NCBI GenBank assembly: GCA_019916065.1 | Contig: CM034242.1 | Span: 44,025,010 to 44,089,009 of the forward strand | DNA from: Vitellaria paradoxa | Taxonomy: Eukaryota; Streptophyta; Magnoliopsida; Ericales; Sapotaceae | DNA length: 64,000 nt | Direction of reading: 5' to 3' | Part shown: one piece after another, positions 1 to 11,579 of the stretch | How positions within the stretch are numbered: position 1 is the first letter of the stretch | Layout of the letters: every line of letters starts with the position of its first letter | Program-made: the position numbers and the translations under genes | Notes under the pieces: generated by a model | Told to the model about the DNA's origin: nothing | Databases searched by the model: none | Seen by the model: only the letters and a program-made list of their open reading frames with translations

Positions 1-494
1 AAATAAGTCTAAACACTGTAATCTATACAACCATAATGACAAATTTAAATGATGAAGACAGTGAATGGTACTAATGTTGTTATAAGCTAGTGAGGAAGAA
101 CCAAGAAATGTACGTAATAGAAGTTGTGGAAAATGTTAGAATGCAATAGCACAAATTGTTCCCACGGTTTACATTCTACCCAAAACCGTTCTAGCGGTTA
201 GGCATGTTCCATTCCCACAACACAGCACCAGTTGGCCCAAATTGATGTGCAGTTCGCAATCGATATGAAAACCCATCACAAACAAGTATAAACAGCTCCA
301 AATGCACGAAATTAGGGAAGTTGAATACTGTAACAAACATTCAATCAAGACCCAAACGGGGTATCAAAGCGCGAGCAAAGAAACTCAACCCCTCAAGAAA
401 TAATCATATGGCTACAAACACCCATCACAAACGAGAATAGATAACAAGCAGAATAAGATGAAAATGAAACCGGAATGAGATCGAAACAAGTACC

Positions 495-587
495 TTAGAG
501 TGCATGGGGGACGAAGATGGCTGGGTGAGTGGCTCTCTCGAAAGGTAGATCTTCACCGGAGAAAGTATTGTCGGACAACGGTTGCAT
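495..587 (-). other. Possible 5' leader and short ORF of an off-window minus-strand gene
   Basis: The minus strand from about 780 down to 495 is less AT-rich than its surroundings and leader-like. It holds a 30-codon ORF (587 to 495) reading MQPLSDNTFSGEDLPFERA at its start. A donor-like TCTAAG|GTACTT lies just beyond its stop, with the boundary at 494. This would fit the first exon of a gene whose body lies left of the window, the short ORF being a uORF or an alternative first exon. No protein family is recognised and no acceptor can be tested inside the window, so this is a weak call. Confidence 0.2.
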
Positions 588-789
588 ATCGTCGTTTTGG
601 GGTTTTTTTGGTGGAGCTTTGTAACCAATAGAGGGACACCTACCTCATCTCAATCAAGATCTGGTCTCTTTCTTTCTTGCTTCTTTGGATTCAAAGGGGG
701 TGTCCTTGGTTGAGAATCTTGCAGGCGAGAAGACGGTTGTAGCAGAGAGATATCGGCAGTGAAACAGGGTCGTTTTGGTCCGTTGAAAG

Positions 790-3766
790 AGGGTGATGCA
801 GAGCGGTGAAAGGGAAATTTTTGAATCCGTTATAACGGAATGGGCAAATCGTTCCCACGGTTTGGCTACTATTCAACCCCAACAAACACAGTTTGGAAAA
901 AAAATACTAAATATCAAAATAACCACAAAATCGCGATTTACCTTGATTTATCTTATTTTTTACCACTCCAAACGCACTTTTAATAATAAAAAAAAAAAAG
1001 TGATCATGAAGGCTGTAATTTTTATTAGGTTTTGGGGTCTTTTAGTCTTTCTTGGGATTTAAGCAAATTCACTTTGTAAATATTATACGTTAGAGAGTAA
1101 GTGTTTTCCTCAATAAAAATAATATAAAAAAAAAATGAACCACGAGGAAGGATTAAAATTTTGTTTTAGTCGAGTGTTTCCGTTAGCATGAAAATGGAAA
1201 ATTTTCAAAACATGTCAGAAGCATTTTGAAAAAAGTTTTGGAAGCAGTGAGCAATCTATATTCATCGACTTATTAGCTACTTAATAAATTTAAATAAATA
1301 TTGGGCAATCTATATAGTGTGCAAGCATCTAAACGGGTGGCATACAAAGCTTTATTTGTGGTTCAATTCATCCATGTGAAAAGAAAAAGAAATAGAAAAA
1401 CGAAGGAGCATAATAAGAACACATTGCAAGTTATTATCAGTAAAATATTTATGATTTAACTAAGCATCATGTGCTAATTTCTACAAAATTGAATACTGAT
1501 GTGTCAAGAATAATCCTCCAATTCTCTTTGAAAACTTTGCCAAAATCGATGGCATTCAAATTATTGAAAACAAAATTATCATTTACTTGATTAATTGATT
1601 TTGAAAGAAAATTTAGAAATTTTTTATTGAGAACATAAATAAGTAAGTACTAAATTGTAACTAAAAATATACCTAGTTATCTTTTTACTTTGAAATTTAA
1701 ATATGGAGAGAGAGATATAGAGAGAAAGCGCTCCGAATAAATTTTATGAGAATCCATTAATTACCACAAAAAAAAAAAAAAACAGTAGTTCTTGATTGAA
1801 TAAAGAAAAAATAATTCACTTCAACCTTTCATATTTATGTTATAATCAAAAAATACATATACATAACGCTACAATAAAAGACATACATACTAGAAATACT
1901 ATTTTAGATCCACACCAACTTTATTAATTTTTGCAAGATTTCACTACCCAAAAACAGATTATTGATGTCAATTTATTGATGAATAGCATGGAATTTTATT
2001 CCCAAACAATAATTTGATGCAAACAGAGCTGCATAGACAAGTAATTGCCACGAATTCAAGCAATTCGGAAATAACAATACAAATTTTATTGAAAGCACGC
2101 ATAAATATATAACTACTTAAAAATTCATTCCCATCAATAACCTTTGGGTCATCACTACATTTTTTTTGGGGGGGTCAGAGAGAGAGAGAGCCAGCCAAAA
2201 AATATATAAGTAAAAAAAGAAATTGAAAGTAGATGCAGAACGTAACAAAGAGCCAATCGAAAAAAAAAAAATAAAATTGAAAGTAACTTCAGAATGAAAC
2301 TTTACAGCATTGGGGATGTGTGAGTGAGAAGTAATTAACCCTATTGTGCTAAGTGCGAAGAACAAATATTTCAATCGCCAACAATGCAATTCAGCTCCAA
2401 CAGCTAAGAATTGACTTCCAAAATGATAATGTAAACAAAAGTAAAAGAATCAAAGGCAGATGCATCAATTTGCAAAAACTACCCAACAACACATATATAT
2501 AGATTGTTGAAAAAAAAAGATTTGGTAAGCTTTCCAATTTAGTGTTTGCCCGAAGAGAAAGAAAAGTTATTAATATTTTATTAACGAAATATTCATTAAT
2601 CGCCGAAAACGCACCACCATATTTGGCAACGAATTCACCTCGTTCTCAAATATAAGGTGCACAGATCACAATTCAACCAGTTAATTCATTTAATGAAAAT
2701 TAAATTAATTTTTTTTAATTCATGATTTTAACTTGACTGTTAAGTTACGATTTAAAAAATTGAATTGTTTAATTCAAGTTAACTAAGTTAATGCTGTTAA
2801 TTATAATATATATTATAATTTTTTTAATCCAACCCGGCTAGCTGTTTTCCAACATTATGTGTTAGTGTTATGTATAAATATTTTTTTTATTACAAGTGCG
2901 AAATTAAAGCCAGTAACTTTGTTTTAGCTCATATCACTCAGACTAAATTTTTAGTAATGTTTTGTTTTAGTATAATATTATTAAATCAAACTCAAGTTAA
3001 TGATTCTATTTAATTTAGTCTTCTTATGTGACTAAACGGTTTTTATATTTTGATATCAATCCAAATTATATGCAAAAGAAATAAAATTTTAATAAATCTT
3101 TTAATATGGTAATAAGATTTTGTTACCAAAAGAAATATAGGTCCCTATGGTAACTTTTTTTGGTTATCAATGATATTTCCTAAAATTATTTCATTGATAA
3201 AACATTTGGTAACCGTGCCTAAACCGCACCAACATATTTGATAGAATGAATCAGTTCCAAATGGAAAAATCTTTTAGTGAGGAAATAAAATTTTCAACCA
3301 TTAACAATGTTATTTTTTTATTTTTTTTGGGGACTGAAACCATTAACAATTTTAATGTTAAAAAAATGGACATATTATCATGCCACCTCAATCTGGATTA
3401 AAATTCTAGTTATATCATATTATACTCTATAATTTTTTAAATGGGTGACCACATTCCTCACTAAAATTACATTCACATTCCATATTACCCAAACATAACA
3501 ATCGTTTAACCCTAAATCTATAAAATATATATATAGATTGCTGAGAAAAAAAATTATATCATTAAGTTTTATTTAATAATGTTTTCGTTTTATATTTCTC
3601 TATTTACATTGGATGGTAACAGTGTCAGAGCATATAATGTTATTATTAAAGCACCATTAATGCAATCTTTATAATTTGATAATTTTAGTTTTCAAATTAA
3701 ATAATGCAAATCACTTTATTTGTTTTACTAAAAATATTCCATGTCTCTAAATCTCCAAATCCCTTT
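790..3766. other. AT-rich intergenic DNA, no gene seen
   Basis: I see no exon-like stretch on either strand. The sequence holds poly-A/T runs, a short (GA)n tract near 2174-2190, and two T(n)G(n) junctions at 2160-2174 and 3321-3332. The phrase GTTCCCACGGTTT near 850 also occurs near 160, and a near-match lies near 31185, suggesting a small dispersed repeat. The short ORFs here look like noise. Confidence 0.5.
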
Positions 3767-4798
3767 AGGAGATGTTTGTTTTGGGAGTAACAGACAGTAA
3801 ATTTTATTGGGATAATATTGCCTTCCATTACATCAGCATAGATAACGGGGTAACAATTACTTTAAGTTAACAATTACCCCCATGTGAGGGTAAATTTTTA
3901 TTCTAGGGGAGGTGGGTAACGGGAGATAATCGAAAAATTTTACCCTTTTCTTATTACCTCCACAAAATATTTCTTTATTCGTGTTAAACTTTAACCAACG
4001 TTCTCGTATAAATAATTATAATAAATATTATAAAATAATAATTTATTAAATCAAACTAAAATTAAATAATTATTAAATTATTTTATCAAAATAATATTTA
4101 ATAAATAATAGTTTATTATTAAAATAATTTATTTTTATTTTATTAAAATAATACAATTGAAATATTAATTTATAACTAAAATTATTTATATTTTCAAATT
4201 AAAATTAATGTTTAATAAATAATAATCACTTATTAAAATATATTTTTTAAAATATTTTATTAAATAAAAATTATGTCTCATAAATAATAGTTTACTAGAT
4301 TACGTATTGTGTTAATATAACTTATTAAAATCAATAATTTATTTAAATAAATTAAAATTATTTGTTTTATTGAATTTTTTCATCAAAATAAAATCACTAT
4401 TAAAATTAATTACTATTAAAATATTAATCTATGATAAAATTATTTTTATAATTAATTTTTATTTAAAATTATATATTTTGATAATATATTTTTTATTAAA
4501 ATTAATTATTATTAGAATAACAATGATTATGATGATCTATTTTATTATAATATTTTATTAAAATTAAATATTAATTTTTTCCTATGATTAATTTATTCTC
4601 ATTCTAAACACAATCAACTTTTTCTCTTTCAAAATTTTTGGTATTCCAAATACAATATAATTATTATCGTACAATATTTACTCTCTCATTCTAACTATAA
4701 GTATCACGAAATTATTACTCCAGTAACCATTACCTAGGTAACAGTTACTCTTGTAATTATTTACCCCTAAATTTTTTACTTCAAACCAAATATGTCCT
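3767..4798. mobile_element. MITE-like element of about 1 kb with degenerate inverted ends
   Basis: The left end, beginning AGGAGATGTTTGTTTTGGGA, mirrors the right end when reverse-complemented (AGGACATATTTGGTTTGAAG). The likeness continues inward as TAACA/GTAAA-type blocks. The interior (about 4000-4600) is almost pure A/T with many ATTAAAATAAT-type phrases, and there is no transposase ORF. This is typical of a non-autonomous TIR element. No clean target-site duplication is visible, so the exact limits are approximate. Confidence 0.45.
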
Positions 4799-7700
4799 CA
4801 GAATTTCTCAAAGATAATTCAACAGATCGAAAAAATAATGACGATTCTTGGTAGTATTTTTCTGAGGGGTTTCATGGCTCGATTTATACTTTTGAAGAAA
4901 CTGAAATTCCTAAAAAATTATAATTCAAAAATCGTAAACATTTATGGATGGTAAATTTAAAATTAAAAAAAATACTCATAAATGACACTTTAACCCTTGA
5001 TGTTGGAAAAAAAAGGCGAGTCGGGTTAGATTAAAAAATTATAATATATTATATTTAATAATATTGATTTAATTAACTTGAACTCAACAATCTATTTTTT
5101 TTTTTTAAATCGTCACTTAACAGTTTATTTAAAAATATATATTAAAAAAATGATTTATCATCGAATTAACGGTTGAATTGTGATTCGTGCACTATGTATT
5201 TGGGAGCTAGGTGAATTGGTTGCCAAATATATTGGCGCGTTGATAAATAATTGGAAAAATAAAATAATATAATATTATCAAGGACCGATTGTTTGGAAAT
5301 AAAATTTGGCACAAACTTTTCTTTCTCTTCACGCATACACAAATTAGGAAAGTCTATACTGTTTGATGACTAAATTTTTTTTTTTTTTTTTAACAATCCA
5401 AATATTTATATATTATATTATATCTAAAGTAGAGTCTGGCGACATTACTACATCACGTAAAATTTAACTTACACTACACGTAATACTTAATTGTAACTAT
5501 CTTGTGTCACGTACGATCTAACTTGCGTTACAGTTACGACACGTATATGGTTGTGACATATAATGTGTTCTTATATTTCTCTTAATTATCTTATAAAAGA
5601 ATTAGTATTTTACATAATTACTACATATTTATAATTTTTAATTTATTCAAACTAGAATGTTCAAGTATACCACTTAATATTTTTATTTAATCTGCACTTT
5701 TATTTATCATATAATTTCTTATTTTTATTTTTATTTTTATTTAAAAAAATTTCTTATTTTTTATTTTTTATATTTTAATAAACTATTATTTAAAACATAA
5801 TAAATATTATTATTGTTATTAAAAAATAATGCAAAAAAATATCTACCTTGTTAAATAAAGGTTGTAATAACAAATATTATTATTATTAAACAAAATAATA
5901 CAAAAAATAATTATCTTGTTAAATAAATAATTTAATTTATTAACATTAATTTATAATTATTTATAACTATTTTAATTTATAATTATATAATCTAAAATGA
6001 ATTAGTATTATATATAATTACTACTTATTCACGATCTTATTCAAACTAGAATCTTCACTAATATCACTTAATATTGTTATTCAATCTGTATTTCTATTTA
6101 TCGTATAACTTCTTACTTTTTATTTTTTCTAAATTTTAATAAATAATTTGGTAATTTTGAAGATATTTATTAGATTAGATAGTATGTTCTTATCTGAAAT
6201 AGACTATAAATTCACATAAAATGTTAATACACATAACAAATTAAAAAAAAAAGATATAAAATAGTGTTCACACATAGAAAACTTGTTAGAATTTTATTAT
6301 GATTGCTTTTATGTATTATTACATGGTTGAGAGTAATTGTTTATTAGTTTCTTTTGAGTCATTAAGAATGAAGATGCGTTTGTTATATAAATTTGTATTA
6401 GATGATATTCTTTTATATTAAAATTATTTTTTTAATTATGCATTTATTTGTTGACTTATTTTTTAATTGGTTAATTAAAATATATATAGTTTAGCTTTTT
6501 TTTTTTTTAACACAAATGTCATTGTTTCGTTCTTTTATGAACAAATTTTGGTTAAAAAGTGTCTCTCTTATTATTTTATTGCTGAAAATTAAAAAAAATT
6601 GCAAAAGTAAACATTTAAAAATAAAAAAATTACATATAGGTTAAAAAAATTAACTTTTTCACCTATGTTAATTAATTTTAAATTATGTATAATATGTCCA
6701 AAAAAAGGAACAAATTATATAAGATGAAAAAGATTAACTTTTTATTTTTTTAATTAAAAAGTCATATCTCCCAAACATAACTTAAAGTTAGGATTTGTTT
6801 GCGAAGTGTAAGTTCTGGCGATTCTGTTTTTTGGCCTTTTTTTTTTTTGAAATAAATAAATATATCTTCTTAAATTTTTGACTTGTTTTCAATCGTGAAA
6901 AAAAATATATTGAATTAATAAGAAGTATAAAAATTAACTATTAAAAAATTAATTTTTTTTTTCAAACACGAAAATAAAAGGTTAACTTTTAGTGGTTAAT
7001 TAATTCCTAAACTAAGGTTTAATTTGAGAAGTAAAATAAATAGCTTTTTTTTTTTTTTTCAACTTACTTAGCGCCACCTTTTCTCCCTTCAAAACACACA
7101 CACAAACAAAAAAAAGAGATGGCTAAGGGAAAAAAGATGGCCTTTTTAACTAATTTTTTATTTTTTTTAATTTGATATTTTTACTCTTAAAAGTTTAAAA
7201 AAGATTAAAATGTAAAATGATAAATTTGATCATTTTACAAATAAGTAAATAAGCTAATTTGCCTAACTTACCAAACGGCACCTAAGCTTTAGTGTGAAGC
7301 AGAGAACCCGACCAAATAATAATAATAAAGATTGACGTGAAGAAACGAAGTCTGCTAAGAACCTGTCATTTTACATGAATGAGTGTCAAAAGAGGTCAGG
7401 CTTACGCCGCTATTGTCTGTCTAACCTTGAAAAGTCTAGCTAATTAATCTAATTACTTGCGTCAATCCTACTTCAAACCAAAAGGAGATATGCACAAAGG
7501 CTGTGTTTGTGATAAGGATTTGAGGTAGGAAAATAAAAACAGATAAAAGGGAAATGAAAAAAAAAAAAATATATATATATATATATAATATATATTGCCA
7601 TTCAACATTAATATATATTATTATATATTGTCATGCCCAAAGTTAAAGAAACAAGAAGTACAACCTGACTTGGGAGCCAGGAACGAAGGGAGGCCAAGCT

Positions 7701-7874
7701 TGGGATCGCCCTCTTTGGGTTTGTAGAATGTCATACGTATATTTTTAGATTAGACAATTTTCATGTTATGCTACTGCGTTCTTAAAATTTAAAAAACTGG
7801 TATATTTTTTATTTAGAAAAATACAATCAATGCTCCTAATTGCTTTTATCAAAATTTTTTTTTTTTTTTATGTT
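4799..7874. other. Very AT-rich intergenic DNA
   Basis: No gene is supported. Besides the dispersed repeat at 5420-6160, it contains poly-T tracts (5368-5389, 6490-6508, 7047-7060), a short (TA)n tract at 7570-7590, and scattered paralogous-looking phrases such as TTAACTATTAAAAAATTAAT near 6930 that recur in similar form near 63830. It reads as layers of decayed non-autonomous elements. Confidence 0.45.
5420..6160 (+). repeat. AT-rich dispersed repeat family, copy 1
   Basis: The stretch begins TAGAGTCTGGCGACATTACT and continues through GACACGTATATGGTTGTGAC. It is collinear with the sequence starting at 24536 (TAGAGTTTGGTAATGTCGTT then GACACGTGTATGGTCATAAC). Within it the phrase TTAGTATT..CATAATTACTAC returns after about 400 bp (near 5605 and 6003), so the element itself carries a roughly 400-bp tandem unit. 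No coding potential is seen. The family is not recognised. Confidence 0.55.
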
Positions 7875-7879
7875 ATAGG

Positions 7880-8218
7880 GGACATTTGGTAGCAAAATTT
7901 TTAGTAAAAAACTACTAACTTTTAATTTTTGAGTGTTCAACAAATCACTAACTTATGTCACTTTTCTACTCTATCACAATAACTTTTCAATTGAAAAGTT
8001 ATTAAAAATTATTAAAATTTGCTAAAAATTACTCAAAGTTGCTAAAAAAATATCAACAGTTGCCTAAAATTTTATCAAATATCCAAAAGTTACAAAAAAA
8101 AGTGATAAAAATGCTAAAAATTGTTACTTGCTTCACCAAACATATCAAAAATTATAACTAACAACTTTTAACAAAAAAACACCAATGGTTGCTAAAAATT
8201 TTACCTCCAAATATTCTC
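7880..8218. mobile_element. 339-bp MITE with inverted ends and ATAGG duplication
   Basis: The left end (GGACATTTGGTAGCAAAATT) and the reverse complement of the right end (GAATATTTGGAGGTAAAATT) form a terminal inverted repeat of about 25 bp with a handful of mismatches. The pentamer ATAGG abuts both ends (7875-7879 and 8219-8223), a plausible target-site duplication. The interior is made of repeated GTTACTAAAAATT-like phrases. There is no ORF. The superfamily cannot be fixed from a 5-bp duplication. Confidence 0.65.
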
Positions 8219-8229
8219 ATAGGCCGTCC

Positions 8230-9213
8230 CTAAAATTTAAAAGAAAAAAAAAAAACATTAATTCGAAGAAACACAATTAGTAAATATAAAATTTTTGATA
8301 AAGAAAATTTTAAGTTATGAAATAACTTTCATAAATTTGAATACTTATATATAGTCCAAATTAATAACCCAACTAGTCTTCTTACTTTTAGTGATGCATT
8401 ATTGTTATATATTAATTAGGTTTAATATATTAATTTATTTTTATTTACTAAATAAATTTAATAATATTAATTATAATTTTTAGAGTCTATTTGTTTAAGA
8501 AAAAAAAAAAAAAACTTAAATTTAGTCTCCATACAAAAGAATCCTAACTTCGTCATTGTTAAAAGCCAAACAAAAAAAAAAAAAAAAAAAGTTAAAATGA
8601 AAAATTAAGGATAAGATAATTAAGGTTTCAGAAAATGAATGGCAACAAGTTACCAAACATTCCACAAATGAGGTTGACATCAACGCAATAATAGAAGATT
8701 TTTCATTAAGAATATGTTGAATCAAAACCACTCAAATCTAATCATCTTGCCATCTATTTAGCCCCTGTTTTCGATTTATTAAAAAAAAAAATTCTAATCG
8801 AGACAAATAAACTTATGGAATTAGAGGACACTTTAAAGTTTAAACGTAGAAAATTAAAAATATTTTTACTAGTATTAAACAAATAACAATTATTTATTTT
8901 AAAAAAAAATTATAATTCAAGATAACCGAAATCCTCGAACTATATTTCAAACTTACAATAAAGAAAATGCAGTTGAGGTCAATCCTTGTGTGCATTTTAT
9001 TTTATTTTTATTTTGGGTGATACTAAATTTCAATTTCATGATGATAATATTTGCAACAAACCAAAAATAAATAAAAAATATAAAAACAAAACATAAATAA
9101 AGACAAAATCAAGAGAGTTTTCAATCGGACTATATTAGTTGTTCAACAAAGGTGGGCTTTGTGCTACTTATCAGCCCAATTAACAAAAATATTTTGTCGG
9201 CCCAATCTACGCC
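8230..9213. other. Intergenic, then 3' flank of the SRM-like gene
   Basis: Mostly AT-rich with a run of A's at 8570-8590 and no exon-like sequence. The last 90 bp before the SRM-like stop codon are richer in GC (GGCCCAAT, CAGCCCAAT) and are probably its 3' untranslated region. Confidence 0.4.
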
Positions 9214-9933
9214 CTACGATTTATCCACGCGTACGGTCACTTTCTCATCCACATCATCTCTGCTCCACAACTCTGACCTCTTACCAGACTCCGACCGCTT
9301 GAGCCCCGAAGCGGCCGGTCCCGATTCCGGCTCAATTGACTCCGCATTTTTTTTGCTAATCACCACCCTTTTGGGTGCAAGCCCGGTTCCGAAAATTGCC
9401 CTTAACCTCCTCCACAACCCGGTTTTCTTCTCTTTCCCCCTCCCGGACCTCACCCTCCCCATGCACGAAACCATTGGAGAACCTGGTTCATCGGCCCGCA
9501 CAACCGGTTTGCCTCCCGGTTCAGACAGGCTCCGGAACAGGCGACCACTTCCGGGCTTGAAGCTCCGCCGGAGCTTTCCATCGGCCAGGCAAGACTTCTG
9601 GGACTTGGGCAACCCAATGATTGATGGGTTTGTCTTTGAATTAAAAGACAATTTTTGAGAAGGTGATGAAGAAGTATGAAAACTTCTGATCAAACTGTGA
9701 TTCGGTGCTGAATTCAAACCAGAAGAGGTGATCTTGGTGGAGCCATTTCGTTGGATGAAGGCGTTTTTGTTGAGCCAATCGAGCTCGTCTTCTTTGGGTA
9801 CCCAGAAAGAGTCCGGCGGAAGATCCGGAGCCTCCAAATCCGACCAATTTTTGGACAATTCAGAGGTGGTTTTGTTGATGAGCTCAGTGTTGTTGGAACA
9901 AAATGGGAAGAAGATATCAGATTCAGGTGGCAT
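9214..9933 (-). CDS. Plant-specific basic protein, SRM-like (uncharacterised)
   Basis: A single-exon gene of 239 codons. The start is taken at 9933 (MPPESDIFFPFC...), not the further upstream ATG at 10044, because the upstream extension translates the 5'-leader (GA/CT)n tract into a meaningless LSLSLS run. Landmarks are a conserved-looking acidic/aromatic block DSFWVPKEDELDWLNKN (residues about 41-57), SIIGLPKSQKSC near residue 101, CMGRVRS followed by a strongly basic stretch (GRGKEKKTGLWRRLRAIFG), and a charged C-terminal tail. This combination is what I know from land-plant proteins labelled 'serine/arginine repetitive matrix protein-like' or 'hypothetical'. No catalytic domain, signal peptide or membrane segment is visible. 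The function is unknown; the basic patches would suit nuclear location. A 168-aa ORF on the opposite strand is a shadow. Confidence 0.75.
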   Translation of the reverse strand: MPPESDIFFPFCSNNTELINKTTSELSKNWSDLEAPDLPPDSFWVPKEDELDWLNKNAFIQRNGSTKITSSGLNSAPNHSLIRSFHTSSSPSQKLSFNSKTNPSIIGLPKSQKSCLADGKLRRSFKPGSGRLFRSLSEPGGKPVVRADEPGSPMVSCMGRVRSGRGKEKKTGLWRRLRAIFGTGLAPKRVVISKKNAESIEPESGPAASGLKRSESGKRSELWSRDDVDEKVTVRVDKS

Positions 9934-9938
9934 TTGTT

Positions 9939-9939
<1 letters not shown>

Positions 9940-9970
<31 letters not shown>
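9940..9970. repeat. (GA/CT)n microsatellite in the 5' leader of the SRM-like gene
   Basis: About 15 uninterrupted GA dinucleotides lie a few bases upstream of the start codon. On the coding strand this is a (CT)n leader tract, a common feature of plant 5' UTRs. Confidence 0.9.
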
Positions 9971-9973
<3 letters not shown>

Positions 9974-10189
9974 AAGAAAATGAAATGAAGTGGAAATGGA
10001 AATGGAAATGAGAAATATGGGAAAGAAATTGATGTGATTTGCATCTATGTATAGACAAAGGTTGGAGGAGGGAATTTTCAAAGGTTAGAGGGCATGCTAA
10101 GACGGAGAGTCAGCATATGAGTATGACAGGCTAAGTTTGTTTATTCATTTCACATCATGGACAAATCTAGCTAGCTCGCTGGATCAGGA

Positions 10190-10342
10190 GGCTGTTTGGC
10201 TAACCAAAAAAAAATAAAAAGTTATCAAATTTTAATTATTTTTTATATTTTTTTTCAATTAAATTTTAATATTTATCACCTATATATCATATTTTTTCAT
10301 TTTTATTATATTTTTTGACCAAAATTGACCAATCAAACAGCC
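10190..10342 (+). mobile_element. MITE, about 153 bp (copy A of an inverted pair)
   Basis: It starts GGCTGTTTGGCTAACCA and ends TGACCAATCAAACAGCC, a clear terminal inverted repeat. The interior includes TTCAATTAAATTTTAATATT and a TATCATATTTTTTCATTTTT block. The same order of blocks is found in reverse complement at 10488-10636, so this is one member of a local MITE family. No ORF. Confidence 0.65.
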
Positions 10343-10487
10343 CCAAATTACTCAAATGCCAAACTCCAAAATTTTGATCGTGACTCTGATTAGATGTATT
10401 ATTATTTTTATTTCTCCTCAGAGCAAGTCGCACGGAAAACATTTTTGTTGCTTTCAACGGTGAGTTTTACTTGATGATATTTTAAGG

Positions 10488-10636
10488 GTGCATTTGGTTG
10501 GTCATATTTGGGTAAAAAAATATAGTAAAAATAAAAAAATATGACATAAAAGTGATAAGTGTTAAAATTTAATTAGAAGAAAGTACAAAAAAATAGTTAG
10601 AAATTAATAAATTTTGATAAACTTTGGTAGGCCTAA
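10488..10636 (-). mobile_element. MITE, about 149 bp (copy B, inverted relative to copy A)
   Basis: Read on the minus strand, its blocks (TTATCAAAATTTATTAATTT, CTAATTAAATTTTAACACTT, TGTCATATTTTTTTATTTTT, ATGACCAACCAAATGCACC) follow copy A at 10190-10342 in order. The ends are more decayed. The two copies lie 146 bp apart in opposite orientation and could pair to form a long imperfect hairpin. Confidence 0.55.
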
Positions 10637-10738
10637 CGAGATCTCAATTAAGGGGGCGTTTGGATAATAAAATGTTGTTAAGTTTTGATAATTTTTACCA
10701 CACGTTGACATACGAACACACTTTTATGGGCTTAGGGA

Positions 10739-10895
10739 TCGTTTGGTTTGCTAAAAAATTTCAAAAAATTTTATAAATCTTTCTTAATTTTATATCACAT
10801 CAATTTTTTCTCTCACTACGCGTATTACGAACTCTCCCCAAACCACAATTTATTTTAATTTATCTCACTTTTTCTTATTCTAAACAACTCCTTAA
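10739..10895 (+). mobile_element. MITE-like repeat, copy 1
   Basis: The core TTTATATCACATCAATTTTT plus CTCTCACTACGCGTATTACG and ACTCTCCCCAAACCACAATT is nearly identical to the core at 52700-52800. The left end shows the GTTTGG phrase common to several elements in this window; the right end has decayed. No ORF, no clear target-site duplication. Confidence 0.5.
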
Positions 10896-10899
10896 TAAA

Positions 10900-11579
10900 A
10901 ATTAATAAAAGATAAATAAAAATTCAAAAAATTAGAAAAAAAATTGATAATTTTGTATGTAAAAAAGAAGGTAATGTGTTTGACAAATTTTAATGGAAAA
11001 AATTAAAGAAAATTAAAAATTGAATAAAATTGACAGTCCTCCAATTACACCCTAAAATTCATTAGCTTGTCGAATAGCTTTGAAGCTACGCTTCAAACCT
11101 TCAAAACCACTGAAAGATATTAAAAATCTCTAAAACTTATTTATCTTTCATCACATTACACAAATTAAAAACTCAACTTTTATCAAAGTGAAATTTTCTC
11201 ACCGTGTGTCATTTCAAACACCCCTTTAATTTAAATCTCGTTTATTGTTATTGAAACGCGGATTTTCGTTTCAAGAACAATAAAATTATTAGTTTTTGAT
11301 ATTTATTTTATACTTAAGTAAATAAAAATTAATTTTTATATAACAAATCCGGAAAGAGTTTAATAATAAAAAAAAAATAGGAAAGAGCTCAGATATGGAA
11401 AAGAGGAAAATAAATATAAACTGGGAAAAGAGGAAACTAAATAACAGAAGATCCATAAAAAATCATATTTAGTCGGCACAAAAACTGAAGACAGCCAAGT
11501 TTCAACCGTTTCAACGGGGGGCAAAAAAACAGGAGTATCACAGCTCTCATAGACTACAATGGAAGTAAGAAAATCCTTT
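10900..11579. other. Intergenic, then 3' UTR of RPS25
   Basis: AT-rich, with no exon. The region adjoining the RPS25 stop codon (about 11360-11579) is more complex and is probably its 3' untranslated region on the minus strand. Confidence 0.4.

Noticed and set aside
150..870. Inverted or paired element around the repeated GTTCCCACGGTTT phrase
   Set aside because: The two copies are in the same orientation with no matching flanks or ends, so no element could be delimited.
9152..9658. 168-aa ORF on the plus strand
   Set aside because: It is antisense to the SRM-like coding exon, whose minus-strand reading carries the recognisable blocks; no plant family fits the plus-strand translation.
9933..10044. 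Longer N-terminus for the SRM-like protein (276 aa)
   Set aside because: The added 37 residues translate the (CT)n leader and give F/P/L/S-only sequence; the internal ATG at 9933 starts the recognisable protein.
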